NCBI GenBank assembly: GCA_017627765.1
Contig: JAGAGD010000032.1
Span: 1-38,442, forward strand
Direction: 5' to 3'
DNA: 38,442 nucleotides
Source: Prevotella sp.
Lineage (GTDB): Bacteria; Bacteroidota; Bacteroidia; Bacteroidales; Bacteroidaceae
Position 1 is the first letter of the stretch; each line of letters opens with the position of its first letter. The notes under the pieces are model-generated. The model worked only from the letters and a program-made list of their open reading frames with translations. It ran no database searches and had not been told where the DNA came from. This document shows, piece after piece, positions 1 through 10,237 of this stretch. Both the position numbers and the translations under genes were made by a program.

Positions 1-1
1 A

Positions 2-121
2 CACCGCAGTTTTGACAACTTCGCTACCAATCTAATTGCAGGACTCATTGCATACAACATGCTGCCGAAGAAACCTGCAATGAATATTGAAATAATTGAC
101 AAAAGCAGACTTATTGCATAA
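2..121 (+). CDS. C-terminal fragment of a transposase, IS982-like (5' end outside window)
   Basis: An open frame runs from the left edge to a TAA at 119-121 and gives 39 residues. It begins HRSFDNFATNLIAGLIAY and continues through LPKKPAMNIE. This resembles the end of IS982-family DDE transposases of Bacteroidota, which carry a similar HRS..NF..NL...L.AY..F..KP segment near the C terminus. The catalytic core lies outside the window, so the family call rests on this short tail, from memory of the family. The bases just after the stop (about 121-143) may hold the element's terminal inverted repeat, but the partner end is not visible. I cannot tell whether the element is intact. Nothing suggests that it affects the thiL operon, which ends at 271 on the other strand. 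Confidence 0.6.
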   Translation, partial: HRSFDNFATNLIAGLIAYNMLPKKPAMNIEIIDKSRLIA

Positions 122-174
122 GTCTTATATCGAACTCACGTTAAATTATTATAACTATAATGACTATAGAAGGA

Positions 175-219
175 ACAAAAAAGAAAAGCAACCTGCCAAG
201 CTATAAAACTTGTGGTTGC
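175..219 (-). terminator. Intrinsic terminator of the sppA-lpxK-punA-thiL operon
   Basis: Read on the minus strand, arms at 214-219 and 188-193 (gcaacc/ggttgc) with an inner CAAG/CTTG pairing form a hairpin. It is followed by a T-rich run, the complement of the A-run at 175-187. It lies about 50 bases beyond the thiL stop, in the right place to end the operon. Confidence 0.65.
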
Positions 220-270
220 ATTTCATCGTTAAATAGAGTTTGAGTCTAACAAATACCAAAACTCTTTATT

Positions 271-1341
271 TTAGTCCATAAGCGGGTTCCATCCTTGAGC
301 CTTTAAAGCAAACTCCTGTCCATCTCGCGTAACAAGCTGGCAGCCAAGCTCTTTACGAGTAACGTGTCCAATGATGTGAACATTTGGGGCTAGCTCTTGC
401 AACTTCTCGTGATCGCCAATTGGCGCAGTGAATAGCAGCTCGTAGTCTTCACCACCATTCAACGCACATGTTGTTACATTCATATTCAGTTCTTCTGCCA
501 TGACCGCAGTCTGATAATCAATTGGAATATTCTTTTCAAATATCCTACAACCGCAGTTACTCTGATTGCAAATATGAAGTAACTCACTGCTAAGCCCATC
601 ACTTATATCCATCATTGACGTTGGACGGATGTTGCATAGACGGAGTTTCTCAAGCACATCACCTCTTGCTTCAGGTTGCAACTGCCGCTGCAACAGATAT
701 TCCTTGCCAGCAAAATCTGGTTGGAAGTTCTTAAGAGCATCTATAGCAGCTTTGTTATTTTTGCGTTTAGCCTCATCAACTTGCTGATAATAGACGGTCT
801 TCTCACGCTCAAGCAGTTGCAGACCCATATATGAAGCACCTAGATCACCAGTAACACAAATGAGATCATTCTCTTTTGCCCCATTTCTATATACTATATC
901 TTCCTTTCTTGCCTCTCCAATACAGGTAATGCTTATAGCAAGACCAGTGAATGAAGAAGTTGTATCTCCTCCAACTATATCAATCCCCCACTTATCGCAA
1001 GCCATACGAAGACCTTGATAGAAAGCATCCATATCCTCAACAGAAAACCTTTTGCTAAGCGCTATGCTGACAAGCATCTGACGCGGTGTCCCATTCATGG
1101 CGAAAATATCACTTATATTGACCATAGCCGATTTGTAGCCAAGATGCTGCAAGTCAATATATGTAAGGTCAAAGTGAACACCCTCCATCAGCATATCAGT
1201 GGTAACAAGCACTTCACTATTATCATAGTGTAAAACGGTACAGTCATCCCCTACTCCATATATCGTAGAGGCATTTTTAGGCTTGTGCTCCTTTGTCAAT
1301 CTATCAATAAGTCCAAATTCTCCTATTTTAGCAATATCCAT
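271..1341 (-). CDS. thiL: Thiamine-monophosphate kinase ThiL
   Basis: Phosphorylates thiamine monophosphate with ATP to thiamine diphosphate, the last step of cofactor synthesis, in the cytosol. The 356-residue protein has the family's signature segments in order: GVGDDC near residue 30 (metal/ATP site), TTDMLMEGVHFD around 48-59, and GGDTTSS around 124-130, followed by an AIRS-type C-terminal domain with MMDISDGL and NGGEDYELLF. Length fits the family (about 320-350, slightly longer in Bacteroidota). It is the last gene of a four-gene minus-strand run, 55 bases after punA, and a hairpin with a T-run follows its stop. The start is ATG at 1341, which places the conserved GEFGLID segment at the N terminus. 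Confidence 0.93.
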   Translation of the reverse strand: MDIAKIGEFGLIDRLTKEHKPKNASTIYGVGDDCTVLHYDNSEVLVTTDMLMEGVHFDLTYIDLQHLGYKSAMVNISDIFAMNGTPRQMLVSIALSKRFSVEDMDAFYQGLRMACDKWGIDIVGGDTTSSFTGLAISITCIGEARKEDIVYRNGAKENDLICVTGDLGASYMGLQLLEREKTVYYQQVDEAKRKNNKAAIDALKNFQPDFAGKEYLLQRQLQPEARGDVLEKLRLCNIRPTSMMDISDGLSSELLHICNQSNCGCRIFEKNIPIDYQTAVMAEELNMNVTTCALNGGEDYELLFTAPIGDHEKLQELAPNVHIIGHVTRKELGCQLVTRDGQEFALKAQGWNPLMD

Positions 1342-1396
1342 CTATTGTAAATTAAGATTTTTTGAAAAAGCAGTTCTTAGTTAAATCTTCAATGTG

Positions 1397-2206
1397 CTAT
1401 GCTCGCTTTATCATTTCTCGCATAATCTCTGTCATCAGAGGCTGAGCCTTGTTTGCTGCTTCCTGAACCTCTTCATGGCTAACTGCAACAGGTACGTCAA
1501 AGCCTCCAAGATCAGTAATTACAGATATTCCAAATGTCTTTATTCCACAATGATGTGCAACAATAACCTCAGGAACAGTACTCATTCCAACAGCATCAGC
1601 CCCCATCTTGCGATAGAGTTTGTACTCTGCTGGTGTTTCGAAAGTTGGACCTTGAACACCCATGTATACTCCATGCATAACTCTGATGTTCTTCTCTGCA
1701 GCAATTCTGTCAGCTTCCTCTATTAAGCTATGGTCATAAGTCTCATGCATATCTGGAAAACGAGGACCTGTAGGGAAATTCTTGCCACGAAGAGGATGCT
1801 CAGGGAAGTTATTGATATGGTCTGTGATAATCATCAGGTCACCAATCTTAAATTCTTCGTTCATACCTCCTGCAGCATTTGATACAAACAATGTGGTAAT
1901 TCCAAGTTCATACATTACTCGTACAGGAAACGTAACCTCCTTCATATTATAGCCTTCATAGAAATGGAAACGACCTTGCATTGCGAGAATATCAACTCCA
2001 CCTAATTTGCCAAAAATGAGTTTTCCTGCATGTCCCTCTACTGTTGATACAGGGAAGTTAGGTATTTCATTATATGGAAATTCAAAAGTATCAGTTATTT
2101 CTGAAGCTAATTGTCCGAGCCCCGTTCCCAGTATGATTGCAGTTTTTGGGTTTGTTGTCATCCTTTGCTTTAGCCAGGATGCTGTTTCTTGAATTTTTTT
2201 GTACAT
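1397..2206 (-). CDS. punA: Purine-nucleoside phosphorylase
   Basis: Cleaves purine (deoxy)nucleosides with phosphate to base and (deoxy)ribose-1-phosphate in purine salvage. The 269-residue length and motifs match the trimeric PNP-I/MTAP family: ILGTGLGQLA near residues 25-34 (phosphate loop), VEGHAGKL, RFHFYEGY, SNAAGGMN (base/phosphate site), and VGMSTVPEV near residue 210. Its first 116 bases lie inside the end of lpxK in another frame. The ATG at 2206 is still the likely start, because the phosphate loop begins only about 25 residues in. It lies between lpxK and thiL in the same operon, so expression probably depends on the promoter upstream of sppA and on coupling to lpxK translation. 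Confidence 0.93.
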   Translation of the reverse strand: MYKKIQETASWLKQRMTTNPKTAIILGTGLGQLASEITDTFEFPYNEIPNFPVSTVEGHAGKLIFGKLGGVDILAMQGRFHFYEGYNMKEVTFPVRVMYELGITTLFVSNAAGGMNEEFKIGDLMIITDHINNFPEHPLRGKNFPTGPRFPDMHETYDHSLIEEADRIAAEKNIRVMHGVYMGVQGPTFETPAEYKLYRKMGADAVGMSTVPEVIVAHHCGIKTFGISVITDLGGFDVPVAVSHEEVQEAANKAQPLMTEIMREMIKRA

Positions 2207-3263
2207 AACTTATTATTTTTTGATTGAATAATTCTTCTTGTTCGAGCATGAATTTTATTTCTATCGGCAGAACATACATATTCCTACGCACATTCTCACT
2301 TAATCCCTCACTGCCAAAAATTCGTGCTGCATCTTTTTCTGTAGTTATAAGAACTTTAGGCGAAGGCATTGATTCGAATGTATTGTTTATTCTTTCATAG
2401 TCTTTATGCGTAAATCTGTGATGGTCTCCGAAAGACAATGAAGTAATGTTTTTTGTATATGGCTGCAAATCTAGTATCATCTGCTTTGGCGAAGCAATGC
2501 CTGTCAGAAGCAAAACGTTTTCATCTGATTTCAAAGTGTTCAATTGTCGCTGTTCACCTCCAAACATTGGCAGCAAGTCACCATATTGCAATGTGCTGAA
2601 AAGCAATGATTGGTATGGATATAGATTCATTGCTTTTGTCAGCACACGATAATCCATTGGTTTCAATTCCGTAGGACATTTTGTAACGATAACAATATCA
2701 GCCCTAATCTTACCATCCTTTGATTCTCTTAATCGCCCTGCTGGAAGCAATTTGTCGTAAATGATAAGTCGATGATAGTCAACAAGAAGGATGTTGATAC
2801 CTGGTTTTACATATCTATGTTGAAATGCGTCGTCAAGTATTATAACATCAGTATTATTGGCTATAGAATTGTCTGTAAGCTTCTCTATCCCGTTACGTCT
2901 GTTTTTGTCAACAGCAACATAAATATCTGGAAATTTACGCTTCATCTGATATGGCTCATCGCCGATATCAGTCGCATCAGAACTGTCGTCAGCTAATACA
3001 AATCCTTTACTCTTGCGCTTATATCCTCGACTTAAGACTGCAACTTTGGCATGTTTTTTCAGCAATCTTACAAGATACTCAACATGTGGAGTCTTGCCAG
3101 AACCACCTACAGTTATGTTTCCTACCGAAATAATAGGAATGTCATAGGCTTTACTTTTTAGAACACCAATGTCGAAAAGTTGGTTTCTTAACCATACAAC
3201 CAAACCATAAATCCAGCTGAACGGCAGCAACCATTTGTTTATTTTTATAAAATCGCCTTCCAT
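2091..3263 (-). CDS. lpxK: Tetraacyldisaccharide 4'-kinase LpxK
   Basis: Phosphorylates the 4' position of the tetraacyl-disaccharide-1-phosphate lipid A precursor at the inner membrane. The N terminus carries a hydrophobic membrane-association segment (about 11-28). A P-loop GGSGKTP follows at 53-59 after the typical IPIISVGNITVG strand, and a DDAFQHR motif lies near residue 145. The 390-residue length is slightly long for LpxK. The last ~38 residues are encoded across the start of punA and are rich in K, N and R with no recognised motif, so the functional protein may end earlier in evolutionary terms. It starts 32 bases after the sppA stop. ATG at 3263 is chosen because it precedes the membrane helix. 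Confidence 0.92.
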   Translation of the reverse strand: MEGDFIKINKWLLPFSWIYGLVVWLRNQLFDIGVLKSKAYDIPIISVGNITVGGSGKTPHVEYLVRLLKKHAKVAVLSRGYKRKSKGFVLADDSSDATDIGDEPYQMKRKFPDIYVAVDKNRRNGIEKLTDNSIANNTDVIILDDAFQHRYVKPGINILLVDYHRLIIYDKLLPAGRLRESKDGKIRADIVIVTKCPTELKPMDYRVLTKAMNLYPYQSLLFSTLQYGDLLPMFGGEQRQLNTLKSDENVLLLTGIASPKQMILDLQPYTKNITSLSFGDHHRFTHKDYERINNTFESMPSPKVLITTEKDAARIFGSEGLSENVRRNMYVLPIEIKFMLEQEELFNQKIISYVQKNSRNSILAKAKDDNKPKNCNHTGNGARTISFRNN

Positions 3264-3295
3264 AGCCAGTATATATTAACTTGCCTAAATCTAAA

Positions 3296-5065
3296 CTACT
3301 TTATATTAATACAATAAGGAATGCGAGCCTGAATTGCATTCTGATGACTTATGCTCTTAAGCATCATCAATGGTTCATACAATTCGCCAAATGTTCCCTT
3401 AAGTTGTTCATCAAGATAATTTCCTGCAGCCCTTGTAGCAGATAGCTGATCAAAGAAGGATAATGGAGCAGGATAGCTATATGTCTTATAGTCTTTAATT
3501 TTTGCAAGTTGAGCTGCTTTTGCAACAGCCTCATCAAGTCCGCCAAGTTGGTCTACAAGCTTTATTTTTATAGCATCTATACCCAACCATACGCGACCTT
3601 GAGCAATCTTGTCGACATCAGCTACATTCATTTTTCTGCCATCAGCCACACGCTTGAGGAAAAGAGCATATCCACGCTCAATATACGACTCTAAGAAGCT
3701 CATCTCTTCAGCGTTGAAAGGACGTGCCATTGTGCCCATCGCACTATTCTTATTAGTCTTCACCTCATCGAATGTAACTCCAAGCTTATCTTTCAGAAGT
3801 CCGCTAAAGTCTGGGAACATGCCAAATATGCCAATGCTTCCAGTAATGGTAACAGGCTCTGCAACTATCCAGTTTGAATTACAACTCATATAGTAACCAC
3901 CAGAAGCAGCCATTCCACCCATTGAAACAACTACAGGTTTCTTTGCTTTCAGCATCTCAATAGAATGCCACATCTGCTCAGAAGCATAGGCACTTCCACC
4001 ACCAGAATTAATTCTAAGAACAACAGCCTTAACATCATCATCGTTCATAAGTCGCTCTAAATCTTTACATACTGCCTGAGCATCTATAACATCATCTTGG
4101 TTTAACATGCCCTGAGCACCATCAACAATGCTTCCGTATGCATAGTAGACAGCTATTTCATCACCTTTGTTTCGTTTCTCTTTTACATTTCTCATGTCGG
4201 CAATGCTCAACTGGTTGAGATTGTCGTCATCGTCTATTTTCATAAGTTTCTTAACTTCGCTTTTAACCTGATCGGTATATAGCAGAGCATCTACCATTTT
4301 TGACTTCAGATAAGTGTCAGTTGAAACAAATGTATAAGGCTGGTCTGCATAAGCATTAAGCGTCTCTGCTGGAATTTTGCGCGATTTTGAAATGTCACTT
4401 ATTACTTGATTCCATATACCTGTGAGCATCTGGGTAATCTGCTCACGATTTGGCTCACTCATCTTGTCGGCAGTGAATGTTTCAGGCGCACTCTTATATG
4501 TACCAACCTTTGCAAGTTGCATCTTCACACCGAACTTAGCCATAAGGTTTTTCAGATAATAAGGCTGTGAAGATAAACCACGCCAGTCAATCTGCCCCTG
4601 TGGGTTGATAAAAACTTTATCTGCAGCAGATGCCAGATAATATGTGGGTTGTGTATAAGTATCGCCATAGGCTACTATCCACTTTCCTGTTTTCCTAAAA
4701 TCGAGCAATGCCTTTCTGACTGCAAGAAGCGAAGCATAAGAATCAGAAGAAAACATACCTGCCTCAATATAAATACCCTTAACCTTGTCATTGTCTGTAG
4801 CTTTTCGTATTGCTCCGAGCATATCGTCAAGACCAATTGTATTTTCATCAATACCACGCAGACGATTAAAAATATTGTCGTTAGCTCTCTCATTAAGATT
4901 GCCAGACAGGTTAAGAACAAGTACTGAGTTATCACTAATGTTTTTAGTAGACTCAGATGAAGCCACCATTCCCACCATACACATTATGCCTATAAAACCT
5001 AATGCTACGAAAAAAATAATTAAGCCAACTATAGTGGCTCCTGTCATTTTAAGAAATTCTTTCAT
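3296..5065 (-). CDS. sppA: Signal peptide peptidase SppA (67K type)
   Basis: Membrane-bound serine protease that degrades cleaved signal peptides. One N-terminal transmembrane helix (about residues 10-34) precedes two tandem ClpP/crotonase-like domains. The lysine of the Ser/Lys dyad is in KVGTYKSAPETF (K191 from the start chosen here). The serine is in MGGMAASGGYYMSC (S389). Length is 589 residues, typical of the long form. An upstream TTG at 5089 would add eight residues, but it lies inside the -7 box of the promoter at 5087-5118, so the ATG at 5065 (MKEFLKM) is preferred. It is the first gene of the operon sppA-lpxK-punA-thiL. The first copy of the long repeat begins about 110 bases upstream of its promoter. 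Confidence 0.93.
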   Translation of the reverse strand: MKEFLKMTGATIVGLIIFFVALGFIGIMCMVGMVASSESTKNISDNSVLVLNLSGNLNERANDNIFNRLRGIDENTIGLDDMLGAIRKATDNDKVKGIYIEAGMFSSDSYASLLAVRKALLDFRKTGKWIVAYGDTYTQPTYYLASAADKVFINPQGQIDWRGLSSQPYYLKNLMAKFGVKMQLAKVGTYKSAPETFTADKMSEPNREQITQMLTGIWNQVISDISKSRKIPAETLNAYADQPYTFVSTDTYLKSKMVDALLYTDQVKSEVKKLMKIDDDDNLNQLSIADMRNVKEKRNKGDEIAVYYAYGSIVDGAQGMLNQDDVIDAQAVCKDLERLMNDDDVKAVVLRINSGGGSAYASEQMWHSIEMLKAKKPVVVSMGGMAASGGYYMSCNSNWIVAEPVTITGSIGIFGMFPDFSGLLKDKLGVTFDEVKTNKNSAMGTMARPFNAEEMSFLESYIERGYALFLKRVADGRKMNVADVDKIAQGRVWLGIDAIKIKLVDQLGGLDEAVAKAAQLAKIKDYKTYSYPAPLSFFDQLSATRAAGNYLDEQLKGTFGELYEPLMMLKSISHQNAIQARIPYCINIK

Positions 5066-5086
5066 CTCAATATTTGTTTTTAGTTG

Positions 5087-5118
5087 CAAATATATACAAA
5101 ATAGAATGAACCACCAAA
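5087..5118 (-). promoter_or_regulatory. Bacteroidota-type promoter of the sppA operon
   Basis: On the minus strand, TTTG (complement of 5115-5118) is followed after 20 bases by TATATTTG (complement of 5087-5094). This matches the primary sigma factor pattern of Bacteroidota. The predicted start of transcription is near 5083, leaving an 18-base leader to the ATG at 5065. Confidence 0.7.
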
Positions 5119-5227
5119 AAATTTTAAGTGTTTCTAACTATTTAGTACCTTTGATGACTCAAGTAAAAATGGAAACACACAAAAATAATATAACAATTCA
5201 CACATCAACTTTTAGTCTGAATGCATG

Positions 5228-5675
5228 TATGAAAAATATTGACAAAATGCCATTTTTCTTGCAGAAAAAAGTCTTTCAGAATCGGTTGTTTTGCCATTGC
5301 CTTCACAGTTGTCCATCCGTCAAGTTTTACGCGCCTAGAAAAGAAATTTTCTGTAAATACCTATCATTCAACGATTTGCAAAAGGCGGAAAAACGATAGG
5401 TATTGTCTCGTAATGCGAAAGGTGCCCTTTCGCACTGTCATATGTGATGGTTGACCATGTCAAACGTATCGTTTCGCATTGTCATATGCCACATATTGCA
5501 AACGCTAACAAACCTTTCAATCGTGAACATCGGTTAAAATTATTCACGCTCTTTAAGTATATTGATTAACAACTTCATGGATTTTAAGTTTTCAGCGTGC
5601 CAAACTAAAAAATCAATAAATAGTTCCAGTACTCTTTATCGTTCCAGTTTTTTATTATGAAATATTTTGACAAAA
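5228..5675 (+). repeat. Long intergenic repeat, copy 1 (448 bases), function unknown
   Basis: This stretch is matched along its length by 15767-16213 in the same orientation. The right-hand ~290 bases differ at about 15 positions by my count. Bases 5412-5478 are identical to 15950-16016 (67 of 67). The left ~150 bases are more diverged. Both ends carry a similar 20-base direct repeat (tatgaaa..att.tgacaaaa). Inside are a 10-bp stem (5356-5365 with 5395-5404), a perfect 9-bp stem with a 3-base loop (5414-5434), and a 17-base direct repeat (5428-5444 and 5472-5488, one mismatch). No reading frame is shared by the two copies. I do not recognise it. It fills the gene-free space between sppA and the gene at 5717. 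Confidence 0.9.
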
Positions 5676-5716
5676 AGAGAAAAATAACATCTAAATTCTG
5701 CATTATCTGAATATAA

Positions 5717-7279
5717 TCATTCAAGATATTTCTCATAATCACAAAGCAGTTGGTCGAAGTCGCGAGCACCACCAGTTCTATTAAATAATTTTTGCAATAA
5801 TCTTACACGCATATTTGTAATTGCCTGTGGAGATGAACATGTAAGAATAGCTATCTCTGACGGAAGAAAATTCTGTCTGATAAGCAAACAGACATTAACC
5901 TCACGCTCACTTAACGAAGAAAATAGTGACTGCAAATTGGGGCGGAGAGCAAACGAAATTTGTGCCAAAGTATTCCAGTCATCGCTGCTTCCCTCTCTAC
6001 CCTTCATTGCAAGGTTGTGCAATCTGCTAACTATTTCCTTCAATTGCTTTGAATTTTCTCTTTCCTCTCTTTCTTTAGCTTTACGCATCTGCGTAAGTCG
6101 CTCACTGGTAAGGAAATATGCCTCTTGACTTTCAGTAAAACGCGAATTAAGTTGGTCTACCCTTCGGAAATGATACCAAACAAATAAACCTATAACAATA
6201 GAAAGACCAATGAACACAAAAAGCATTGCAATTGTTGTGCGATATACCTTACGTTCATCTTGCATTTTGTCAAATTGCATCTGAATATCAATTGTATTTG
6301 CTGCAGTTCCATTTTCAAATATATTGTCATAGTAACGATTAAGTTGCATGCTAAGCAATGAAGCAACACGCGGAATATCCTTTTTAAGATGAAAATCAAT
6401 CAACGACTTGTAGGCATTTATGCGAATACTTGAACTGAAAGCATTAATATTATGATACCATAATTCCACTGCACGCATAGTATCTCTTTCCTTCATGTAG
6501 ACATCAGCCAACAGCTTGTATCCTTTCTCTGTTGGAAAAACTTGTCGTGCTTCTTCAAGTAATCTTTTTGCCTGTTCTCTCCGGCCTAAATTCAGATAGT
6601 AACTTGCAAGGTTGACAAGGAAAGTAGAATAAATCTCACTATTATCTTTTTTCAACATAGGTCTGGCAGTAATTAAATATTTTTTCAGACTGTCATTCTT
6701 CCCTACAAGGTCAAATGTTGTAGCAATATTATTTAATGTCTGAACGATTCTGGTTGTATCGCCAAGATTCTTTGCTGCTTTCAAAGCGCGCCTATAGTAA
6801 GAAAGAGTTAATGGCACATTGCCTGCGTTGTCATTAATATCACCCAAAACTGAGTATAGATAGAATTTGAATGCGTCATTATTTATATTCTTCGAAAGCA
6901 GTTCCGCTCTCTTTATGTTATGTATACCTTCGCTCAAGTGCTGCTTTTTATAGAGTATAATTCCATGATGCAACAAAGCGCGTGCAAGATGTGGATTGTC
7001 GCCGATGCGCTCATAATATTTGCTACAAATAGAAATAAGTGAATCAGACTCTACTGAAAGTCCACTACAATGCAAAGATTCTATAAAAAGCAGTATATAC
7101 AGAGCTCGGTCACCTTCACGTTCAAACTGCTCAACATCATAGTCACTAAGAATACCTACAACAGTATCAGGCTTAAAATTGATAAGAAGTTCTGCCTCTT
7201 TCAAAACATCATTGTGAGGCTGTCGCAAAGAACAGCTCACAATGACGAAACCTATTATACATATTAAATAATACCGCAT
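5717..7279 (-). CDS. TPR membrane regulator with C-terminal LuxR-like HTH
   Basis: A 520-residue protein with a lipobox-like or signal-anchor N terminus (IVSC, Cys16). A helical region with several TPR-like repeats spans about residues 90-300, followed by one transmembrane helix at about 349-370. A charged coiled coil covers about 380-420, and a C-terminal helix-turn-helix about 455-505 (LSEREVNVCLLIRQNFLPSEIA), like the LuxR/GerE fold. This architecture is common in Bacteroidota, where such proteins are thought to couple envelope or peptide signals to transcription. Targets cannot be read from the sequence. It lies 101 bases downstream of the TonB_C gene on the same strand and may be cotranscribed with it. 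No own promoter was obvious. Family known, role inferred. Confidence 0.75.
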   Translation of the reverse strand: MRYYLICIIGFVIVSCSLRQPHNDVLKEAELLINFKPDTVVGILSDYDVEQFEREGDRALYILLFIESLHCSGLSVESDSLISICSKYYERIGDNPHLARALLHHGIILYKKQHLSEGIHNIKRAELLSKNINNDAFKFYLYSVLGDINDNAGNVPLTLSYYRRALKAAKNLGDTTRIVQTLNNIATTFDLVGKNDSLKKYLITARPMLKKDNSEIYSTFLVNLASYYLNLGRREQAKRLLEEARQVFPTEKGYKLLADVYMKERDTMRAVELWYHNINAFSSSIRINAYKSLIDFHLKKDIPRVASLLSMQLNRYYDNIFENGTAANTIDIQMQFDKMQDERKVYRTTIAMLFVFIGLSIVIGLFVWYHFRRVDQLNSRFTESQEAYFLTSERLTQMRKAKEREERENSKQLKEIVSRLHNLAMKGREGSSDDWNTLAQISFALRPNLQSLFSSLSEREVNVCLLIRQNFLPSEIAILTCSSPQAITNMRVRLLQKLFNRTGGARDFDQLLCDYEKYLE

Positions 7280-7380
7280 TAATAATCACCAATTATTCTT
7301 GTATTAAATATTATTAGAAAATATCGAAAAACTGTTTGAAATATATAAAGACTATTTTTCCTTACCATTCTATAATTATT

Positions 7381-7794
7381 TCATCTAAGTTTAAAAGTTA
7401 TTGGCAATGTAAACTTCGTACGCACAGGCTTACCATCTATTTTACCAGGATTCCATTTAGGCATTCCTTCAATAATCCGCTTTGCTTCTTTGTCAAGTGA
7501 TGGATGGGCGTTACGAATAATGTCTACATTAGTTATACTACCATCTTTCTCAACTACAAAAGTAACTATAACCCTACCTTCAATGCCTTGTTTTTCTGCA
7601 TCCTTTGGGTACCTCATGTTTGATGCTAAATAATGATTTATTCCATTCCCATTAGAAGGAAAAGATGGCATTTCATCAACTTTGAGAAAAATTTCATCTT
7701 GGGTTGTTTTTTTTGAGACCACAGTTTTCTGTGCATTAATAGCCATCAGACCGAAAACAGCCATCAGACTTAATAAAAACATTTTCCTTTTCAT
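7381..7794 (-). CDS. Secreted protein with a TonB C-terminal domain
   Basis: A 137-residue protein with a cleavable signal peptide (about residues 1-21, ending INAQ). It is followed almost at once by a TonB_C domain (about 50-137: YLASNMRYPKDAEKQGIEG, VTFVVEKDGSI, and ending LPITFKL). It lacks the inner-membrane anchor and proline-rich spacer of a classical TonB. It therefore probably acts as a free periplasmic domain, perhaps binding TonB boxes or partner proteins, rather than as an ExbBD-powered transducer. The domain call is firm and the role is not known. It is transcribed from promoters at 7847-7878 and perhaps 7979-8011, and precedes the TPR/HTH regulator. Confidence 0.8.
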   Translation of the reverse strand: MKRKMFLLSLMAVFGLMAINAQKTVVSKKTTQDEIFLKVDEMPSFPSNGNGINHYLASNMRYPKDAEKQGIEGRVIVTFVVEKDGSITNVDIIRNAHPSLDKEAKRIIEGMPKWNPGKIDGKPVRTKFTLPITFKLR

Positions 7795-7846
7795 GACTTC
7801 TTTTGTTTTTTTTAAATTAATAATTGAGTATATTGTCCGGACGATG

Positions 7847-7878
7847 CAAAGTTATAAATTGGCTGATTTCAGTGCAAA
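7847..7878 (-). promoter_or_regulatory. Promoter of the TonB_C-domain gene
   Basis: Minus strand: TTTG (complement of 7875-7878), 20 bases, TAACTTTG (complement of 7847-7854). Leader to the ATG is about 50 bases. A second match with a 21-base spacer (complement of 8008-8011 and 7979-7986, TATCTTTG) lies further upstream. The rest of the 7795-8205 gap is AT-rich and holds the groES control region near its right end. Confidence 0.65.
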
Positions 7879-8144
7879 AAAACTATTACATTAAATTACA
7901 CACAATCCGATTTTTGTCTTATTTTCTAACAAAAAGAGATGAAAAACATTCAATCTGCATATAATAAGCAAAACTATGCAAAGATATAAAGAATAATAAT
8001 GTAAAAACAAAACACTTACACTTGCAAAGAATAATTATCACTTACAAAGTAAAAAAGAATGTACGATACATTATTATATAGTAAGATGTCAAAAAGGCAC
8101 AATGACACGCTGACAAACTGTAACTTTTTACATAATATATTCAC

Positions 8145-8162
8145 TTTGGCACAGTTTTCGTA
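8145..8162 (+). promoter_or_regulatory. Possible sigma-54-like promoter element for groES-groEL
   Basis: The segment TTGGCACAGTTTTCG at 8146-8160 has a full TTGGCAC (-24-like) half. Its -12 half (TCGT where TTGC is expected) is only partial. It lies 46 bases before the groES ATG. No TTTG/TAnnTTTG promoter with proper spacing was found there. Just upstream, 8086-8119 contains TGTCA/TGACA/TGACA words that could be an operator. This is inference from one imperfect match. Confidence 0.35.
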
Positions 8163-8205
8163 TTATTGGTAAGTAGAAAATTTAAAATAATAAAATATTA
8201 CAACT

Positions 8206-8475
8206 ATGAACATTAAACCATTAGCAGACCGCGTGCTTATTTGCCCAGCACCGGCAGAAGAAACAGTAGGTGGAATTATTATTCCAGACACAGCAAAAGA
8301 GAAACCACTTCGTGGAAAAGTAATTGCTGTAGGCAACGGAACAAAAGACGAAGAAATGATTCTGAAGATTGATGACGAAGTTCTATACGGCAAATATGCA
8401 GGAACAGAACTTGAGTTTGAAGGAGAAAAATTCTTAATGATGCGCCAGAGTGATGTGCTTGCTGTTATCAAATAA
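8206..8475 (+). CDS. groES: Co-chaperonin GroES
   Basis: Heptameric 10-kDa lid of the GroEL folding chamber. At 89 residues it is the standard length, starting [11 protein letters not shown]. It has the mobile loop region [17 protein letters not shown] at about 18-34 and the C-terminal strand ending SDVLAVIK. It is the first gene of the groESL operon, with groEL following after 92 bases. The ATG at 8206 is the only start compatible with the conserved N terminus. Confidence 0.98.
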   Translation: MNIKPLADRVLICPAPAEETVGGIIIPDTAKEKPLRGKVIAVGNGTKDEEMILKIDDEVLYGKYAGTELEFEGEKFLMMRQSDVLAVIK

Positions 8476-8525
8476 GGAATCATTTAGAAAAAGAATATAA
8501 GTTTAAACATAAACAAAAAGGTTAA

Positions 8526-10196
<1,671 letters not shown>

Positions 10197-10237
10197 TTCA
10201 GACAATAATAGAAATATAAAGCTTTGACAAATAGTCC

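Noticed and set aside
4785-5399. 204-residue plus-strand frame running across sppA antisense into repeat copy 1
   Set aside because: The part in the repeat is not kept as a frame in copy 2 and the rest is antisense to sppA.
5239-5454. 71-residue frame inside repeat copy 1
   Set aside because: Copy 2 has stops and shifted frames in the same place, so the repeat does not conserve a protein.
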